A stretch of 64,000 nucleotides of DNA from an uncultured Lachnospiraceae bacterium (lineage in GTDB: Bacteria; Bacillota; Clostridia; Lachnospirales; Lachnospiraceae): the NCBI GenBank assembly GCA_947165025.1, contig CAMUYQ010000013.1:1-64000 (forward strand), given 5' to 3'. Shown piece by piece: positions 35,030-44,919 of the stretch (position 1 is the stretch's first letter; every line of letters starts with the position of its first letter). Made by a program: the position numbers and the translations under genes. Below the pieces are notes generated by a model, which saw only the letters and a list, made by a program, of their open reading frames with translations, was not told the origin of the DNA and did no database searches.

Positions 35030-36902
35030 TTTTTACACACTCCAACCTTTTCTTTAGATACGCCGTCATACCCGGATCCGTACAGTAGATATAACATCCT
35101 TTCATTCCCCTTGAAAGAAGGGTACGATATGTGTTCTTTATTATTTCCTCTGATCTTTTTCTTGCCAGTTCCGGTGATTCCTTATAAAGTTTTTTGATTC
35201 CCTTCAATGACTGGTCCGTTTTTGCCCGTTTTGTAAAATCCGTTGTTACATGACCATTCTCATATCTGATATCATCTCCGATTATCACTCCGACATAATC
35301 AAATTCAAGCCCCTGTGAAGTGTGAATACATCCTGCTTCATTTATCGATGTTTCACTGACTGCAAATGGCTCTCCGTTTCCAAGATTCCAGCTCATTTCA
35401 AAATCACCGATCTTAATATCGTGATAATCCGTGTTATTCTGTTCTTTTTTGAACCACTCCCAACAATATCCGGCAAGAACTCTTGATCTGTTTGTAAAAC
35501 GATTTCGCTCAATTACAAGGTTCCTCATTTCATCCGGTGTATCACAAACGCGTATATCATAATCTATCCCTTCAAGATCATAGTTTGCCGTTTTACGTAT
35601 TTCCAAAACATCATCAAGCCATGCAAGATATCCATCCGAGCCATTACAACGGAACTGCGATTCCAGTTCAAGATAATGTAGTTCCGAGCCCTCCAGTTTT
35701 GCCCACTTCTCGATCTCTTCTACAGAACCGATATCATCCATTGTGACTCGCTGGCTTTCATCTATAAAGAAAACACTGCAGTACGTTGCGTTAATAATCT
35801 CCTTGATCTGATTCTCACCCAGGTTATGGAACATCCCTGATTTTTCATTAAGTCTATGTGCCTCATCACATAACAGCGTATGGACAACATTGCAACCCGT
35901 TTCCGTATAGGCGCCGGAACCTTTAAACATATTATCCACACTGCTCTTCTTCATCTGGCCCTTTAGCTTTTTTAAATAGACCTGTCTTGGAGCACTGTTC
36001 TTTGAAACATATTGAACAACCTGATCTCTCTGCGTCAACTCAGCAAGGAGGTTTACGGCTATAACCGTCTTTCCGGTGCCTGGTCCCCCCTTAACAATGA
36101 TCGTGCGTTTTTTCATATCCTTTTGACTTTGTAGAGAATGTCTTAAAATCTCTTCATACGCAACCTTCTGTTCATCTATCATAACAAACTCTCGATTTCC
36201 TTTAAGCATAGATCCTATGCAATTCTGAAGGCTCTTGGATGGACGAATCTTTCCACGATCGACAACATATAATATTTCTTTTTTATCACCCTTTTTTATG
36301 GACTTCTTTATAAACTCTCTTAATTGATCCAGTTGTCCCTTTGTATACGCCGGAGCCTCATCCAAATAATCACTATATTGTTCAGCATCCAGCGGATCTT
36401 TCGTATGTCGGATATAATTGTGTAAGCATGCGCATGGAGATAGTTCAATATGCCTGTCCTGAACCTCCTTGTTGTAATCTCTGATCAACTGCGCATATGA
36501 CCAGGCCTGATAAGATGGATGAACCACTAAATGATTTCCTCCACCAACGTATGTCTCAACAATGGCATCCGAGCCCTTAATCTCCCTAAGAGAATCCCAC
36601 TGTTTTAATTCTACAATTACCATTCCCGGTTCATCTTCTTTATCGTATCCCGTGATCATAAAATCGATTCGCTTTGATGTCTGTGGAATGGTATACTCGA
36701 TCGCAACTCCTGCATCAGAAGGAATTTCTTCGTCATTCATTACTTTATACATATAGTTAAGCGAGTTTTCCCAAGCACGAAATTCTGCTTTGGGTGTACG
36801 TCTTCCAAGCTTTGAAAGAATGTTTTCCTCAATTTCCATTGCTATGGAGTCACGCTCACAACTATATAGAAAATCCTTCTTTAATCCTTCATAAACGATC
36901 AT
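35010..36902 (-). CDS. PD-(D/E)XK nuclease - DUF2075 helicase-like protein B
   Basis: 630 residues. The N-terminal nuclease-like part has TSKRIDFMITGYD and VIVELKQWDS. The ATPase part has Walker A VKGGPGTGKTVIAV, Walker B LLCDEAHRLNEK and the late motif TYRTLLSRGMKG. Same domain plan as protein A but clearly diverged. First gene of the unit B-mazG-A-nudix. Such DUF2075 proteins are found in defence-rich regions, which supports but does not prove an anti-phage role. Confidence 0.82.
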   Translation of the reverse strand: MIVYEGLKKDFLYSCERDSIAMEIEENILSKLGRRTPKAEFRAWENSLNYMYKVMNDEEIPSDAGVAIEYTIPQTSKRIDFMITGYDKEDEPGMVIVELKQWDSLREIKGSDAIVETYVGGGNHLVVHPSYQAWSYAQLIRDYNKEVQDRHIELSPCACLHNYIRHTKDPLDAEQYSDYLDEAPAYTKGQLDQLREFIKKSIKKGDKKEILYVVDRGKIRPSKSLQNCIGSMLKGNREFVMIDEQKVAYEEILRHSLQSQKDMKKRTIIVKGGPGTGKTVIAVNLLAELTQRDQVVQYVSKNSAPRQVYLKKLKGQMKKSSVDNMFKGSGAYTETGCNVVHTLLCDEAHRLNEKSGMFHNLGENQIKEIINATYCSVFFIDESQRVTMDDIGSVEEIEKWAKLEGSELHYLELESQFRCNGSDGYLAWLDDVLEIRKTANYDLEGIDYDIRVCDTPDEMRNLVIERNRFTNRSRVLAGYCWEWFKKEQNNTDYHDIKIGDFEMSWNLGNGEPFAVSETSINEAGCIHTSQGLEFDYVGVIIGDDIRYENGHVTTDFTKRAKTDQSLKGIKKLYKESPELARKRSEEIIKNTYRTLLSRGMKGCYIYCTDPGMTAYLKKRLECVKNETGNN

Positions 36903-37012
36903 CTTATCCGAATCCTTTGGTTATTCATCATCTGTTTTCCAGATGTCTCACCAGATCATTGTATCACAATTATCCATTCCATGATTTTCTGCTTGAACCG
37001 CCGTAGGCAGGG

Positions 37013-37294
37013 CTATGCGACCCCGCGCTTATGATTTTCGCCGTAGGCGTCCATGTCGTGGTTTGCCTTGTCAAGGATGCGGTTGCGGTCGCGATCGGGA
37101 AGGATGAGTGCCTTCTCGTAGAGGACGTCCATGCAGTCCTCGAGGAAGTATGCCGCTTCCCTGCCGGCGTCGTCCTTGGCCGAGTCGAAGATCGTATTCC
37201 ATCTTGTCAGAAGATCCTCCGCCCTGTAGTCCTTAAGTGCCCAGAAATCCATTTCCATGTTGAATCTGTAACTGTTGTTCGCAACTATTGTCAT
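37013..37294 (-). CDS. Hypothetical small protein
   Basis: 93 residues from ATG 37294, which has AGGAGG eight bases upstream. Not recognised. Contains EMDFWALKDYRAEDLLTRW and a helical, charged remainder. The C-terminal codons (AYGENH) are encoded by a copy of the REP-like repeat at 37031-37049, so the natural end may once have been different. Confidence 0.55.
   Translation of the reverse strand: MTIVANNSYRFNMEMDFWALKDYRAEDLLTRWNTIFDSAKDDAGREAAYFLEDCMDVLYEKALILPDRDRNRILDKANHDMDAYGENHKRGVA
37031..37049. repeat. REP-like short repeat, copy 4 (inverted, variant)
   Basis: ATGATTTTCGCCGTAGGCG, reverse orientation of the other copies, inside the 3' end of the small hypothetical gene. Confidence 0.55.
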
Positions 37295-37456
37295 ATCCAT
37301 ACCCTCCTCTGTAGTACCTCTGAGAACCTCTATGAACCAATTATGCAACAGGATGCTGTCCGATAAAAACCTCACGAACAGACGTTTGCCAGAGATCGTA
37401 TTGTGGTATAATAGGAGCATACGTTCCTGTAAAACAGAACACATAGGAGGACCATC

Positions 37457-38221
37457 ATGGCTATTCTTCAGGTAAATTATCAGTCCAAGGCATTGTTCAG
37501 GACCGTTCCGATGAACGTTATCCTGCCTGCCGACAGATTCGATCCCGATTCAAACACATATATCAACGATCCTGACCGCAAATACAAGACACTCTATCTT
37601 CTGCACGGACTTCTCGGAAATTACACAGACTGGATCACCAAGACAAGGATACTGGATTGGGCCGCGGAGAAAAATCTTGCGGTCGTGATGCCTTCGGGAG
37701 ATAACTCATTTTACTTCAGGTCCCGGACTCCGTGGAATGATTATCAGACGTTTATAGGAGAAGAGCTTGTTGAAATGACGCGGCGTATGTTCCCGCTTTC
37801 AGACAGGCGCGAAGACACCTTTATTGCAGGACTGTCGATGGGCGGATACGGAGCCCTGAGAAACGGTATCATATATTCGGAAACATTCAGCCATGTCATC
37901 GGGCTGTCTTCCGCAATACATCTCTTTGAAGATCTGTCGGCGGAAAATGATATCGGGCTTTTTGACGATCTCAAAGAAGCCGCAAAGACCGATCTTAATC
38001 CGAAGATCACCGTCAGCGATATGCTTAAGGCCGGCCGGAGCGTTCCGAAGTTCTATCTGTCATGCGGTCTTCAGGACGATCTGCTTGGTGTAAACGTAAA
38101 CTTCAGGGATTTTCTGAAAGAAAACGGTATCGACGTTACCTGGGATGAAGAAGATTACGGACATGAATGGGATTTCTGGGACAGTCAGATCCGGAAGGTT
38201 CTTGACTGGCTTCCTCTTTAG
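37457..38221 (+). CDS. Esterase of the S-formylglutathione hydrolase/antigen 85-like family
   Basis: 254 residues, alpha/beta-hydrolase. The oxyanion loop YLLHGLLGNYTDW, nucleophile motif GLSMGGYGAL (Ser in G-x-S-x-G) and a C-terminal His in DYGHEWDFWD complete the triad. Often annotated as tributyrin or acetyl esterase. AGGAGG precedes the ATG, and an intrinsic terminator lies downstream. Confidence 0.9.
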   Translation: MAILQVNYQSKALFRTVPMNVILPADRFDPDSNTYINDPDRKYKTLYLLHGLLGNYTDWITKTRILDWAAEKNLAVVMPSGDNSFYFRSRTPWNDYQTFIGEELVEMTRRMFPLSDRREDTFIAGLSMGGYGALRNGIIYSETFSHVIGLSSAIHLFEDLSAENDIGLFDDLKEAAKTDLNPKITVSDMLKAGRSVPKFYLSCGLQDDLLGVNVNFRDFLKENGIDVTWDEEDYGHEWDFWDSQIRKVLDWLPL

Positions 38222-38290
38222 TATGATCTGCCAAGTTATTGATTTTTACAGTTGAAAATGCTAACATTATTTCACATGAGACATGGAAAC

Positions 38291-38328
38291 AAAGGCGTTT
38301 CGTCCATATCGGATGAAGCGCCTTTTTG
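38291..38328 (+). terminator. Intrinsic terminator after the esterase gene
   Basis: AAAGGCGTTTCGTCC / GGATGAAGCGCCTTT stem with a T run, 70 bases after the stop. The remaining 38329-38487 holds an AT-rich promoter area with a TATAAT just before the chemoreceptor gene. Confidence 0.8.
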
Positions 38329-38487
38329 TATGCCATGAAGGCTTTGACAGGATCCTGGGCGGGATCGTACTACGGGAACAAATATTTACATGTTAAAACA
38401 GAGCATACTGACACGGAAAGTATTTTTATTTTTCCGGTTAAGGTAGTATAATTTTTTTATTCCATTTACACAAAGGAGGCATCCATT

Positions 38488-40482
38488 ATGAAACTCGGTT
38501 CGATCAAAGGACGGCTGACCCTGGCGGTAGTGATAATCGTTACGCTTGCGATTTTCGCTTCAGCGGTCATTATCATCTCCCTTATGGGCAGCAGCCTTAC
38601 AAGCGAAGAAATGAGCTCGCTTCAGCTCCAGGCAGACAAATACGCCAACTCGATCAACAGCTGGATCGAGATGGAAAAGGGTCTTAATGACGGTACAGGA
38701 AAAAGCATCGAAGCCCTGTCCGACAGCGAGATGAACGCTGCACATCTTCAGCCGATCATCACTTCACACGCAAGCGGACGCAGCGAACTGCTGAATCTCT
38801 ACTACGGCACTGCAGACAAGCTTTTCATTCAGCAGGACCCCAACGCAGAGACGCCGGAAGGATATGATCCGACTGCCCGCGGCTGGTACAAAGCAGCTGA
38901 AAGCGCCAAGACAACTGTTGTGACCGACCCGTACATGGACGTCCTTATAGGCGGAATGTGTATCACCATCGCCACTCCCGTTTACAGAAACGGTCAGCTT
39001 CTCGGCGTTGTCGGCGCGGACTTTACGCTTGATACGATCTCGGGGATCGTTAACAGCATACCTTATGCGGATGGCGAATACGGTTTCCTTGTCGATGCAT
39101 CCGGAAACTATGTAATGCATCAGAATCAGTCATACATGCCGGGCGAGGACACTGCTACTTCCGTCGCTTCGGCAATGCCTTCCCTCAGTTCACTTATATC
39201 TTCACCGGGTAAGGAAGTACTCAAAACAGGCGACTATGACAAGAGCAGCAAATACTTCGCGACCTCGGTTGTCAGCGGATGCAACTGGATCCTCGGTCTG
39301 GCAATGCCCAAATCAAATATAACCTCAGGAATTACGAGAACAATAGTCGTTGCGGCCATACTCGTGATCGTGGCTCTTGCGCTCTCCACATTTGTCATGA
39401 CGACACTTGTCGGAAAGCAGCTCAAGCCTCTTGAAGGCATGAAGACATTCATACGTGAAAACATCGTCGGCAGCGATGCAGTGGAAAAACATTCATCGGA
39501 GGTGGAAGAGATCAACTATCTGATGGAGGAGCTGGAGACGCAGCTTATCGATACCATTCACAAGACGCGTGAGGAATCCGGCAACATCAAGACCAAGATG
39601 ACCGATACGAGCGGACGTATTTCCGATATCAACGAAAACATTGCCGATATCACTCTCGCAATGCAGGATACGGGTGATAACATCGATTCACAGACAAAGA
39701 ATATCAAAAGTATTGACGGCACATGTGAAGTGCTTACGACAGCCGTTGATGAACTGACACAGAATACAGAGGCGATGAACAGCCGCGCGAAAGAGATAAC
39801 CGAGCGTGTTGAGGCCATGGTACCCGAAATCCTCGCCAATAAAAATCATGCCGTTACGGTTACGAACGACTCCAAGGCAAGACTTGAAAAGGCCATCGAA
39901 GGTGCCAAGGTCATCGAGCAGATCGTTGATGTTTCAAATGCGATCAGTAACATTGCCGGACAGACAAACCTCCTTGCGCTGAACGCATCGATCGAAGCAG
40001 CAAGAGCAGGTGAGGCAGGCCGCGGATTTGCGGTTGTCGCAAACGAGATCAATAACCTCAGTAACACAACGGCAAGCGAGATCACAAAGGTCAACGAGCT
40101 CACGAGCAAGGTTACCGAGAGCGTTCGCGATCTGTCCAACGCGAGCAACGAGATCATCTCATTCCTTACGGACGTCGTATTAAAGGATTATGACAATCTT
40201 GAGACTCTTGCCAACAACTACATGGAAGACGCCGCTTATTACGGCAGCGTAAGTGATGCTCTCGGCGGCAGCGCAAAGGATCTTGATACTTCTGTAAGCG
40301 AGATCACCGGAGTGCTCGATTCGATCAGCAATTCCCAGGATGTATTGAACAACGCCATCCACTCGATAAACGACAATCTGCATAACATCACGATCACAAG
40401 TGATAACGTATCGACAGAGACAAAGGATGTGCTTGACAGTATCGAAACACTTCAGGATACGATCGGAAACTTCAAGATCTGA
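38488..40482 (+). CDS. Methyl-accepting chemotaxis protein with dCache sensor
   Basis: 664 residues: membrane helix (12-32), a large extracellular dCache_1 sensor (about 35-280) containing ARGWYKAA and VTDPYMD, a second helix (about 285-308), a HAMP-like region and the signalling domain with the hairpin tip [20 protein letters not shown] and [10 protein letters not shown]. Senses a small molecule outside the cell and controls CheA. GGAGG lies upstream of the ATG. Confidence 0.95.
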   Translation: MKLGSIKGRLTLAVVIIVTLAIFASAVIIISLMGSSLTSEEMSSLQLQADKYANSINSWIEMEKGLNDGTGKSIEALSDSEMNAAHLQPIITSHASGRSELLNLYYGTADKLFIQQDPNAETPEGYDPTARGWYKAAESAKTTVVTDPYMDVLIGGMCITIATPVYRNGQLLGVVGADFTLDTISGIVNSIPYADGEYGFLVDASGNYVMHQNQSYMPGEDTATSVASAMPSLSSLISSPGKEVLKTGDYDKSSKYFATSVVSGCNWILGLAMPKSNITSGITRTIVVAAILVIVALALSTFVMTTLVGKQLKPLEGMKTFIRENIVGSDAVEKHSSEVEEINYLMEELETQLIDTIHKTREESGNIKTKMTDTSGRISDINENIADITLAMQDTGDNIDSQTKNIKSIDGTCEVLTTAVDELTQNTEAMNSRAKEITERVEAMVPEILANKNHAVTVTNDSKARLEKAIEGAKVIEQIVDVSNAISNIAGQTNLLALNASIEAARAGEAGRGFAVVANEINNLSNTTASEITKVNELTSKVTESVRDLSNASNEIISFLTDVVLKDYDNLETLANNYMEDAAYYGSVSDALGGSAKDLDTSVSEITGVLDSISNSQDVLNNAIHSINDNLHNITITSDNVSTETKDVLDSIETLQDTIGNFKI

Positions 40483-40508
40483 TCTGTCAGGATCAGGTTC
40501 AGACATAA

Positions 40509-41492
40509 ATGGCAGGACTGTACCTTGCTCCAATGGAGGAGATTACGGGATATGCGTTCAGAAATACGCTGAACAGGCATTTCGGCAGTGTCGACAAATA
40601 CTTTACGCCGTTCATATCCCCCGACAACAGGATAATGAAGACCCGCTGCCGCAGGGAAATAATACCTTCCAACAACGAAGGCTTAAATGTAGTCCCTCAG
40701 CTTCTGACAAACGATGCTGCGCAGTTTAACGAGGCAGCGGCGCTCTTTGCAGATTTCGGGTATGAGGAGATCAATATCAATTTCGGCTGTCCTTCAAATA
40801 CGGTCGCAGGCAAGTTCAAGGGAAGCGGGATCCTCCGCGCTCCCGATCAGATGGACCGGCTCCTTGACGGAATATTTAACGGAACGGACAGTGTGCTGAG
40901 AAGTAATCCTGCAATGAAGATCTCTGTCAAGACAAGGGTCGGCTACAATGATACGTCCGATTTTGAGAAGGTCATCGACGTTCTGAAAAGGTATCCTGTC
41001 TGCGAGATCACCGTCCATCCGCGCCTTAAAAAGGATCTGTACAAAGGAACCATCCGGATGGAAATGTTTGACATGGCGCTTGAATGCCTGAATGCGGATA
41101 TCGTCTACAACGGGGATATAAATACTGTTGCTGACTATGAGGCTGTCTCTGCCCGTTCTGATGCAGGAGACCGGGCCGTTAAGGCCGTGATGATAGGCCG
41201 CGGCGCCGTCAGAAATCCCGGGATATTCCGGCAGATACGCAAAGGATGTGGGACGACAAAACGTGAACTGAATGATTTTCTCTGCGATCTGTATGAGACA
41301 TATAACGCCGACTGCGGCGAAGTGAACGCGATATGCAAGATGAAAGAGGTCTGGTCGTACACAACATCTCTCATTGAAGACGATTCCGAACGCTCGGATA
41401 TACTCAAAACGATCATAAAATCAAAGAGCGCGCATGCGTACAAGGATGCCACGCTGCTCGCTCTTTCAAAACTTCCGGATATTATCGAATGA
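40509..41492 (+). CDS. tRNA-dihydrouridine synthase family protein
   Basis: 327-residue flavoenzyme of the Dus family that reduces uridines in the tRNA D-loop. Typical segments: YLAPMEEITGYAFRN, INFGCPSNTVAGKFKGSG, KISVKTRVGY, EITVHPR, YNGDI and MIGRGAVRNPG. The cysteine in FGCPS matches the catalytic Cys. It follows the chemoreceptor by 26 bases, perhaps by read-through. Confidence 0.93.
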   Translation: MAGLYLAPMEEITGYAFRNTLNRHFGSVDKYFTPFISPDNRIMKTRCRREIIPSNNEGLNVVPQLLTNDAAQFNEAAALFADFGYEEININFGCPSNTVAGKFKGSGILRAPDQMDRLLDGIFNGTDSVLRSNPAMKISVKTRVGYNDTSDFEKVIDVLKRYPVCEITVHPRLKKDLYKGTIRMEMFDMALECLNADIVYNGDINTVADYEAVSARSDAGDRAVKAVMIGRGAVRNPGIFRQIRKGCGTTKRELNDFLCDLYETYNADCGEVNAICKMKEVWSYTTSLIEDDSERSDILKTIIKSKSAHAYKDATLLALSKLPDIIE

Positions 41493-41494
41493 TA

Positions 41495-42076
41495 TCAGAA
41501 ATTCTCGTTTTCCGGGTTGTACATCTGCTCTGCGACCGACTGGATATCAAATCCGTCCAGATCCTTCGCAGTAACCGTAAGTGAATATGCGATACCGATC
41601 TCAATGTCATACCACGTGATCAGGTCGGTATAGCCCTCATCATTAAGCTCACGGTATGATTTTGCTTCCATCTTGCCGCCACCCCAGTTTGCCATTTCTG
41701 TCGTAAACGGTCCGTCATCCCATGTAGCATATATTCCGGTGATATCATCATTCTCACCCGCACCATGCTGCGCTCTCGCGCAAAAATCATTCCCGTCATA
41801 TTTAAAGTTCAGCTGAATAAGCGGTCCGACACCTTTATCGGGATTGCCGAGGCTTTCGCACTTCATCCAGTGTATGTCCGATGCGCCGTCCGGTGCCTTG
41901 AACAGTCTCACGCACAGTGATTTTGCCTCATCTTCCGTGATGTCGACCCAGGGATTGGCCATTCCGACATTTTCCTCAGGCTTTGCTTCTGTCTTGGTTT
42001 TTGCGCCCGCACATCCCGCAAAGCAAACTGCTGTCATCGCGATAGCGCATAACAGTGAAATAACTCTTCTGTTCAT
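41495..42076 (-). CDS. Hypothetical lipoprotein
   Basis: 193 residues with a signal peptide ending in a lipobox (CFAGC, Cys at residue 21). The remainder (ITEDEAKSLCVRLFKAPDGA, then a beta-rich part) is not recognised. Expected to sit on the outer face of the membrane. The signal peptide begins MNRRVISLLC, like that of the CapA-like protein. Confidence 0.75.
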   Translation of the reverse strand: MNRRVISLLCAIAMTAVCFAGCAGAKTKTEAKPEENVGMANPWVDITEDEAKSLCVRLFKAPDGASDIHWMKCESLGNPDKGVGPLIQLNFKYDGNDFCARAQHGAGENDDITGIYATWDDGPFTTEMANWGGGKMEAKSYRELNDEGYTDLITWYDIEIGIAYSLTVTAKDLDGFDIQSVAEQMYNPENENF

Positions 42077-42097
42077 AGGTTCGTCCCCTCTTCTATC

Positions 42098-42274
42098 CTA
42101 CATCAGCTTTTCGGTTCCACATTCCTCGCAGACGGCTCTTCCGCCGGAACCGAGCTTGAACATCGTTTCCTTTTCGCATCTTGCGCAGAATGATTTCTTC
42201 TCATCCGAGTTGGTTTTAACTGTCTGTACTCCGCCGGAAACCGCTCCGAGATTTTCATCATCGATCTTCTTCAT
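42098..42274 (-). CDS. Short double-glycine peptide with zinc ribbon
   Basis: 58 residues from ATG 42274, with GGAGG eight bases upstream; the in-frame 42316 is rejected. MKKIDDENLGAVSGG looks like a short double-glycine leader. The rest contains CARC and CEEC pairs 19 residues apart, a zinc-ribbon pattern. It may be a secreted peptide or simply a small zinc protein with a leader-like start. No export genes are nearby. Confidence 0.65.
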   Translation of the reverse strand: MKKIDDENLGAVSGGVQTVKTNSDEKKSFCARCEKETMFKLGSGGRAVCEECGTEKLM

Positions 42275-42312
42275 GTTATCATCCTCCGTTTGGATCATTG
42301 TCGTGTCCGTGA

Positions 42313-43017
42313 TCACAGCTTGAAGCCTTTCAGAAGGTCTCCGAGCGATGTTCCGATACCTTCCGCTTCGGGGATATCGATCTTTTCATCTTCCGATGTC
42401 TGTACTTCTTCAGGATTATCAAGAAGTGCCTTTATCGACAGTGAGATCTTGCCGTCCTTGATGTCGATGACCTTTACATCGACCTCATCACCTTCGTTAA
42501 GGACAACGCCCGGATGCTTGATCCTTGTATGTGAGATCTGCGAGATATGAACAAGTCCCGACAGACCGTCATCAAGATCTATGAATGCACCGTATTCCTT
42601 GATCGTTGCGACCTTGCCCTTGAACACCTGACCGACCTTGACGTCGGATAGTTTCTTCTTCCTGGAAAGTTCCTGCTGCTCCTTTAATATCTCCTTGGCC
42701 GACAGGATCAGCTTGTCCTCGTCCATGTTTGCCTCAAATACCCTGACCTGAAGCTCCCTGCCAAGGAACGGATTGCAGTCATCTATTCTGTCAAGAGACA
42801 GCTTGGATATCGGAATGAATGCCCTGATGCCCTCAAAGTCCGCAACAACGCCGCCCTTTACGATCCCGCTGACTGTTACCGTGATGATCTCCTTCGACTC
42901 CTTCAGCTCCTGAGCCTTCTTCCACGCCAGCAGCGCATCCGTATCATGCACGCCGTCTCCCATCAGGCTGTATGACTCCTCAAGCATTTCCTCGTAGTCC
43001 TTCATTGTCTCTTCCAT
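42313..43017 (-). CDS. S1 RNA-binding protein (S1/RpsA-like)
   Basis: 234 residues with two S1 OB-folds: about 50-115 (VSGIVKGGVVADFEGIRAFIP) and about 128-200 (GQVFKGKVATIKEYGAFIDL, GLVHISQISHTRI). Shorter than ribosomal S1, typical of two-domain S1-like proteins of Clostridia involved in translation or RNA metabolism. AAGGAG precedes the ATG. Confidence 0.9.
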   Translation of the reverse strand: MEETMKDYEEMLEESYSLMGDGVHDTDALLAWKKAQELKESKEIITVTVSGIVKGGVVADFEGIRAFIPISKLSLDRIDDCNPFLGRELQVRVFEANMDEDKLILSAKEILKEQQELSRKKKLSDVKVGQVFKGKVATIKEYGAFIDLDDGLSGLVHISQISHTRIKHPGVVLNEGDEVDVKVIDIKDGKISLSIKALLDNPEEVQTSEDEKIDIPEAEGIGTSLGDLLKGFKL

Positions 43018-43064
43018 TTTGTGATCTCCTTAATCAAAATGATCTTTATTACCGGTACATTTTA

Positions 43065-43883
43065 TCATATTTTGACCTGATAGCCTACTTTCATCTGATT
43101 CACGATATCTCCGAGTTCTTCTTTGAGTATCCCGTATGCGCGGTCTTTCGTGCAGTGACCGGTGCAGACATATTCTATACCGGTATCACGGATCTGTGCC
43201 GCAACATTCCTGATCTCCTCTTCCGACTTATTAAACAGATGAAGGCCTCCGATAAGACCGTAGACATTTTTTTCGGGAAATGTTTCCTTCACCTCGTTTA
43301 TGATGTTCTGGGCTCCGCCGTGCGAACATGAATTCAGTATTACAAGGCCCTTATCGGTATCAAGAACAAGACTCTGCTCATGTGAAAAATCATCCGGGAT
43401 CCAGCCTCTTGGCGTTTTACGGTACATCAGTTCTCTCTTTCCGATACTCTCAAGCCCCTGTGTCTTGTGGGGTATCAGCCATACACCGTCCATGATCTTA
43501 TAGTCGCCCGATACCATTTCGATCCTGTCAGCATACTTTGCCAGCATCTTTCGCGGGATGCCGATGTACTTCCGGAATATGATTTTCTTCGCATAACAGT
43601 CGGCAGACGTATTATCCCTGATATAAACCTTTGCCTTGCTGTTGTTCTCCATAAATGCCGGCAGGCCGTTTGCGTGATCGTAATGTGCATGACTGAGCGT
43701 CGCATAGTCTATATCCTCTACGTTGATCGCCAGCTTCGTCATGTTCTCAAGGAACAGGTTCGTAGCACCCGCATCCAGAAGTATCTTTTTTCCGGCGTAT
43801 TCCACGAGAACGGACAATCCCCATTCTCCGCATATACCGTTATCTGCTTTATTATCGACTATGACCGTTATGTTCGTTTCCAC
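43065..43883 (-). CDS. MBL-fold hydrolase related to RFA-P synthase-like proteins
   Basis: 272 residues. Zinc motif LSHAHYDHANGLP (HxHxDH), later ligands in NSCSHGGAQNI and CTGHC. The order matches the family annotated as 7,8-dihydropterin-6-methyl-4-(beta-D-ribofuranosyl)aminobenzene-5'-phosphate synthase, a name that rarely fits bacteria. It begins one base after the MarR-type gene, so it is part of the peroxide operon; a detoxifying or sensing role is inferred. Confidence 0.88.
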   Translation of the reverse strand: METNITVIVDNKADNGICGEWGLSVLVEYAGKKILLDAGATNLFLENMTKLAINVEDIDYATLSHAHYDHANGLPAFMENNSKAKVYIRDNTSADCYAKKIIFRKYIGIPRKMLAKYADRIEMVSGDYKIMDGVWLIPHKTQGLESIGKRELMYRKTPRGWIPDDFSHEQSLVLDTDKGLVILNSCSHGGAQNIINEVKETFPEKNVYGLIGGLHLFNKSEEEIRNVAAQIRDTGIEYVCTGHCTKDRAYGILKEELGDIVNQMKVGYQVKI

Positions 43884-43884
43884 T

Positions 43885-44316
43885 TTAACCCTCGAGATAT
43901 TTGTACAGTAATGTATACAGCTGTGCGGTTTCTTTTTTGTTTAAGGGCGATCCTTTTCCGGCCAGTTCAAGTGGAATGTCCTTGCACTTTTTCTTCAGAT
44001 CGTTCCCCTTCTTCGTAACAGTTATCATTGTAACACGCTCATCGTCTTTTGACCGCTCTCTCGTGACATACCCCTCTTTCTCGAGATTCTTTAAGAGGGG
44101 AGTAAGCGTTCCGGCATCCAGGTGAAGTATGCTGCCGAGCTGTCCGACTGTAACTCTCTCCTTCTCCCACAGAACCATAAACACCACATACTGCGTGTAG
44201 GTGAGTCCCAGCGGTTTCAGATACGGTGTGTATGCCGCGACGATCTTTCTTCCGCAGGCGTACATCGGAAAGCATAATTGATTTTTTAGTAACAGCTGCT
44301 CGTATTCCTGTGCCAT
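43885..44316 (-). CDS. OhrR-like MarR-family peroxide regulator
   Basis: 143 residues, winged helix. The N-terminal LLLKNQLCFPMYA keeps the reactive cysteine position of OhrR-type sensors, where organic peroxide oxidation releases DNA. The core GLTYTQYVVFMVLWEKERV and KDDERVTMITVTKKG wing are typical. It lies 12 bases after the glutathione peroxidase gene and probably represses the promoter at 44920-44948. Confidence 0.9.
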   Translation of the reverse strand: MAQEYEQLLLKNQLCFPMYACGRKIVAAYTPYLKPLGLTYTQYVVFMVLWEKERVTVGQLGSILHLDAGTLTPLLKNLEKEGYVTRERSKDDERVTMITVTKKGNDLKKKCKDIPLELAGKGSPLNKKETAQLYTLLYKYLEG

Positions 44317-44328
44317 CTCACTTGCCCT

Positions 44329-44871
44329 CTACAAAAGTCCTTCCACACATTCAGCCACGCGATCCATCTTGGCTGTCGGCTCAAATCTTGCCACTACATT
44401 GCCGCTCCTGTCAATAACAAACTTTGTGAAGTTCCACTTGATCTCAGGATTGTTCTTATAATCCCTGTCTATCTTCTTAAGCATAGCACTCATGGCAAGC
44501 GCTGCCGGTCCTTTGCCGAAACCTTCAAAAGCCTTCTGCTCTTTCAGGTACTTAAACAGCGGGATCGCGGTCTCCCCATTCACATCCGACTTCTTCATCT
44601 GCGGAAACTTTGTGTTGTACTTAAGCTGGCAGAACTCATGGATCTCATCATCGGTTCCCGGAGTCTGGCCCGCGAACTGGTTACAAGGAACGTCGATGAC
44701 CTCGAACCCTCTGTCATGAAACTTTTCATACATAGCCTCGATATCCTTGTAGTGAGGTGTAAAGCCGCATCCCGTTGCGGTATTGACTACGAGCACAACC
44801 TTCCCTTCATAGTCCTTCATTGATATCTCTTCACCGTTTGCTGCTGTTACGCTCTGATCATAAAATCCCAT
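44329..44871 (-). CDS. Glutathione peroxidase
   Basis: 180 residues from ATG 44871, eight bases after AAGGAGG; a 41-codon upstream extension is not family-like. The peroxidatic residue is Cys in ATGCGFTPHY, with the Gln in NQFAGQTPG and Trp in IKWNFTKF. Bacterial members usually use thioredoxin. First gene of an operon with its OhrR-like regulator. Confidence 0.95.
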   Translation of the reverse strand: MGFYDQSVTAANGEEISMKDYEGKVVLVVNTATGCGFTPHYKDIEAMYEKFHDRGFEVIDVPCNQFAGQTPGTDDEIHEFCQLKYNTKFPQMKKSDVNGETAIPLFKYLKEQKAFEGFGKGPAALAMSAMLKKIDRDYKNNPEIKWNFTKFVIDRSGNVVARFEPTAKMDRVAECVEGLL

Positions 44872-44919
44872 AATGTTTACCTCCTTAGTGTGTTTGGTTG
44901 ATGTGTTATGTTTGGTCAT

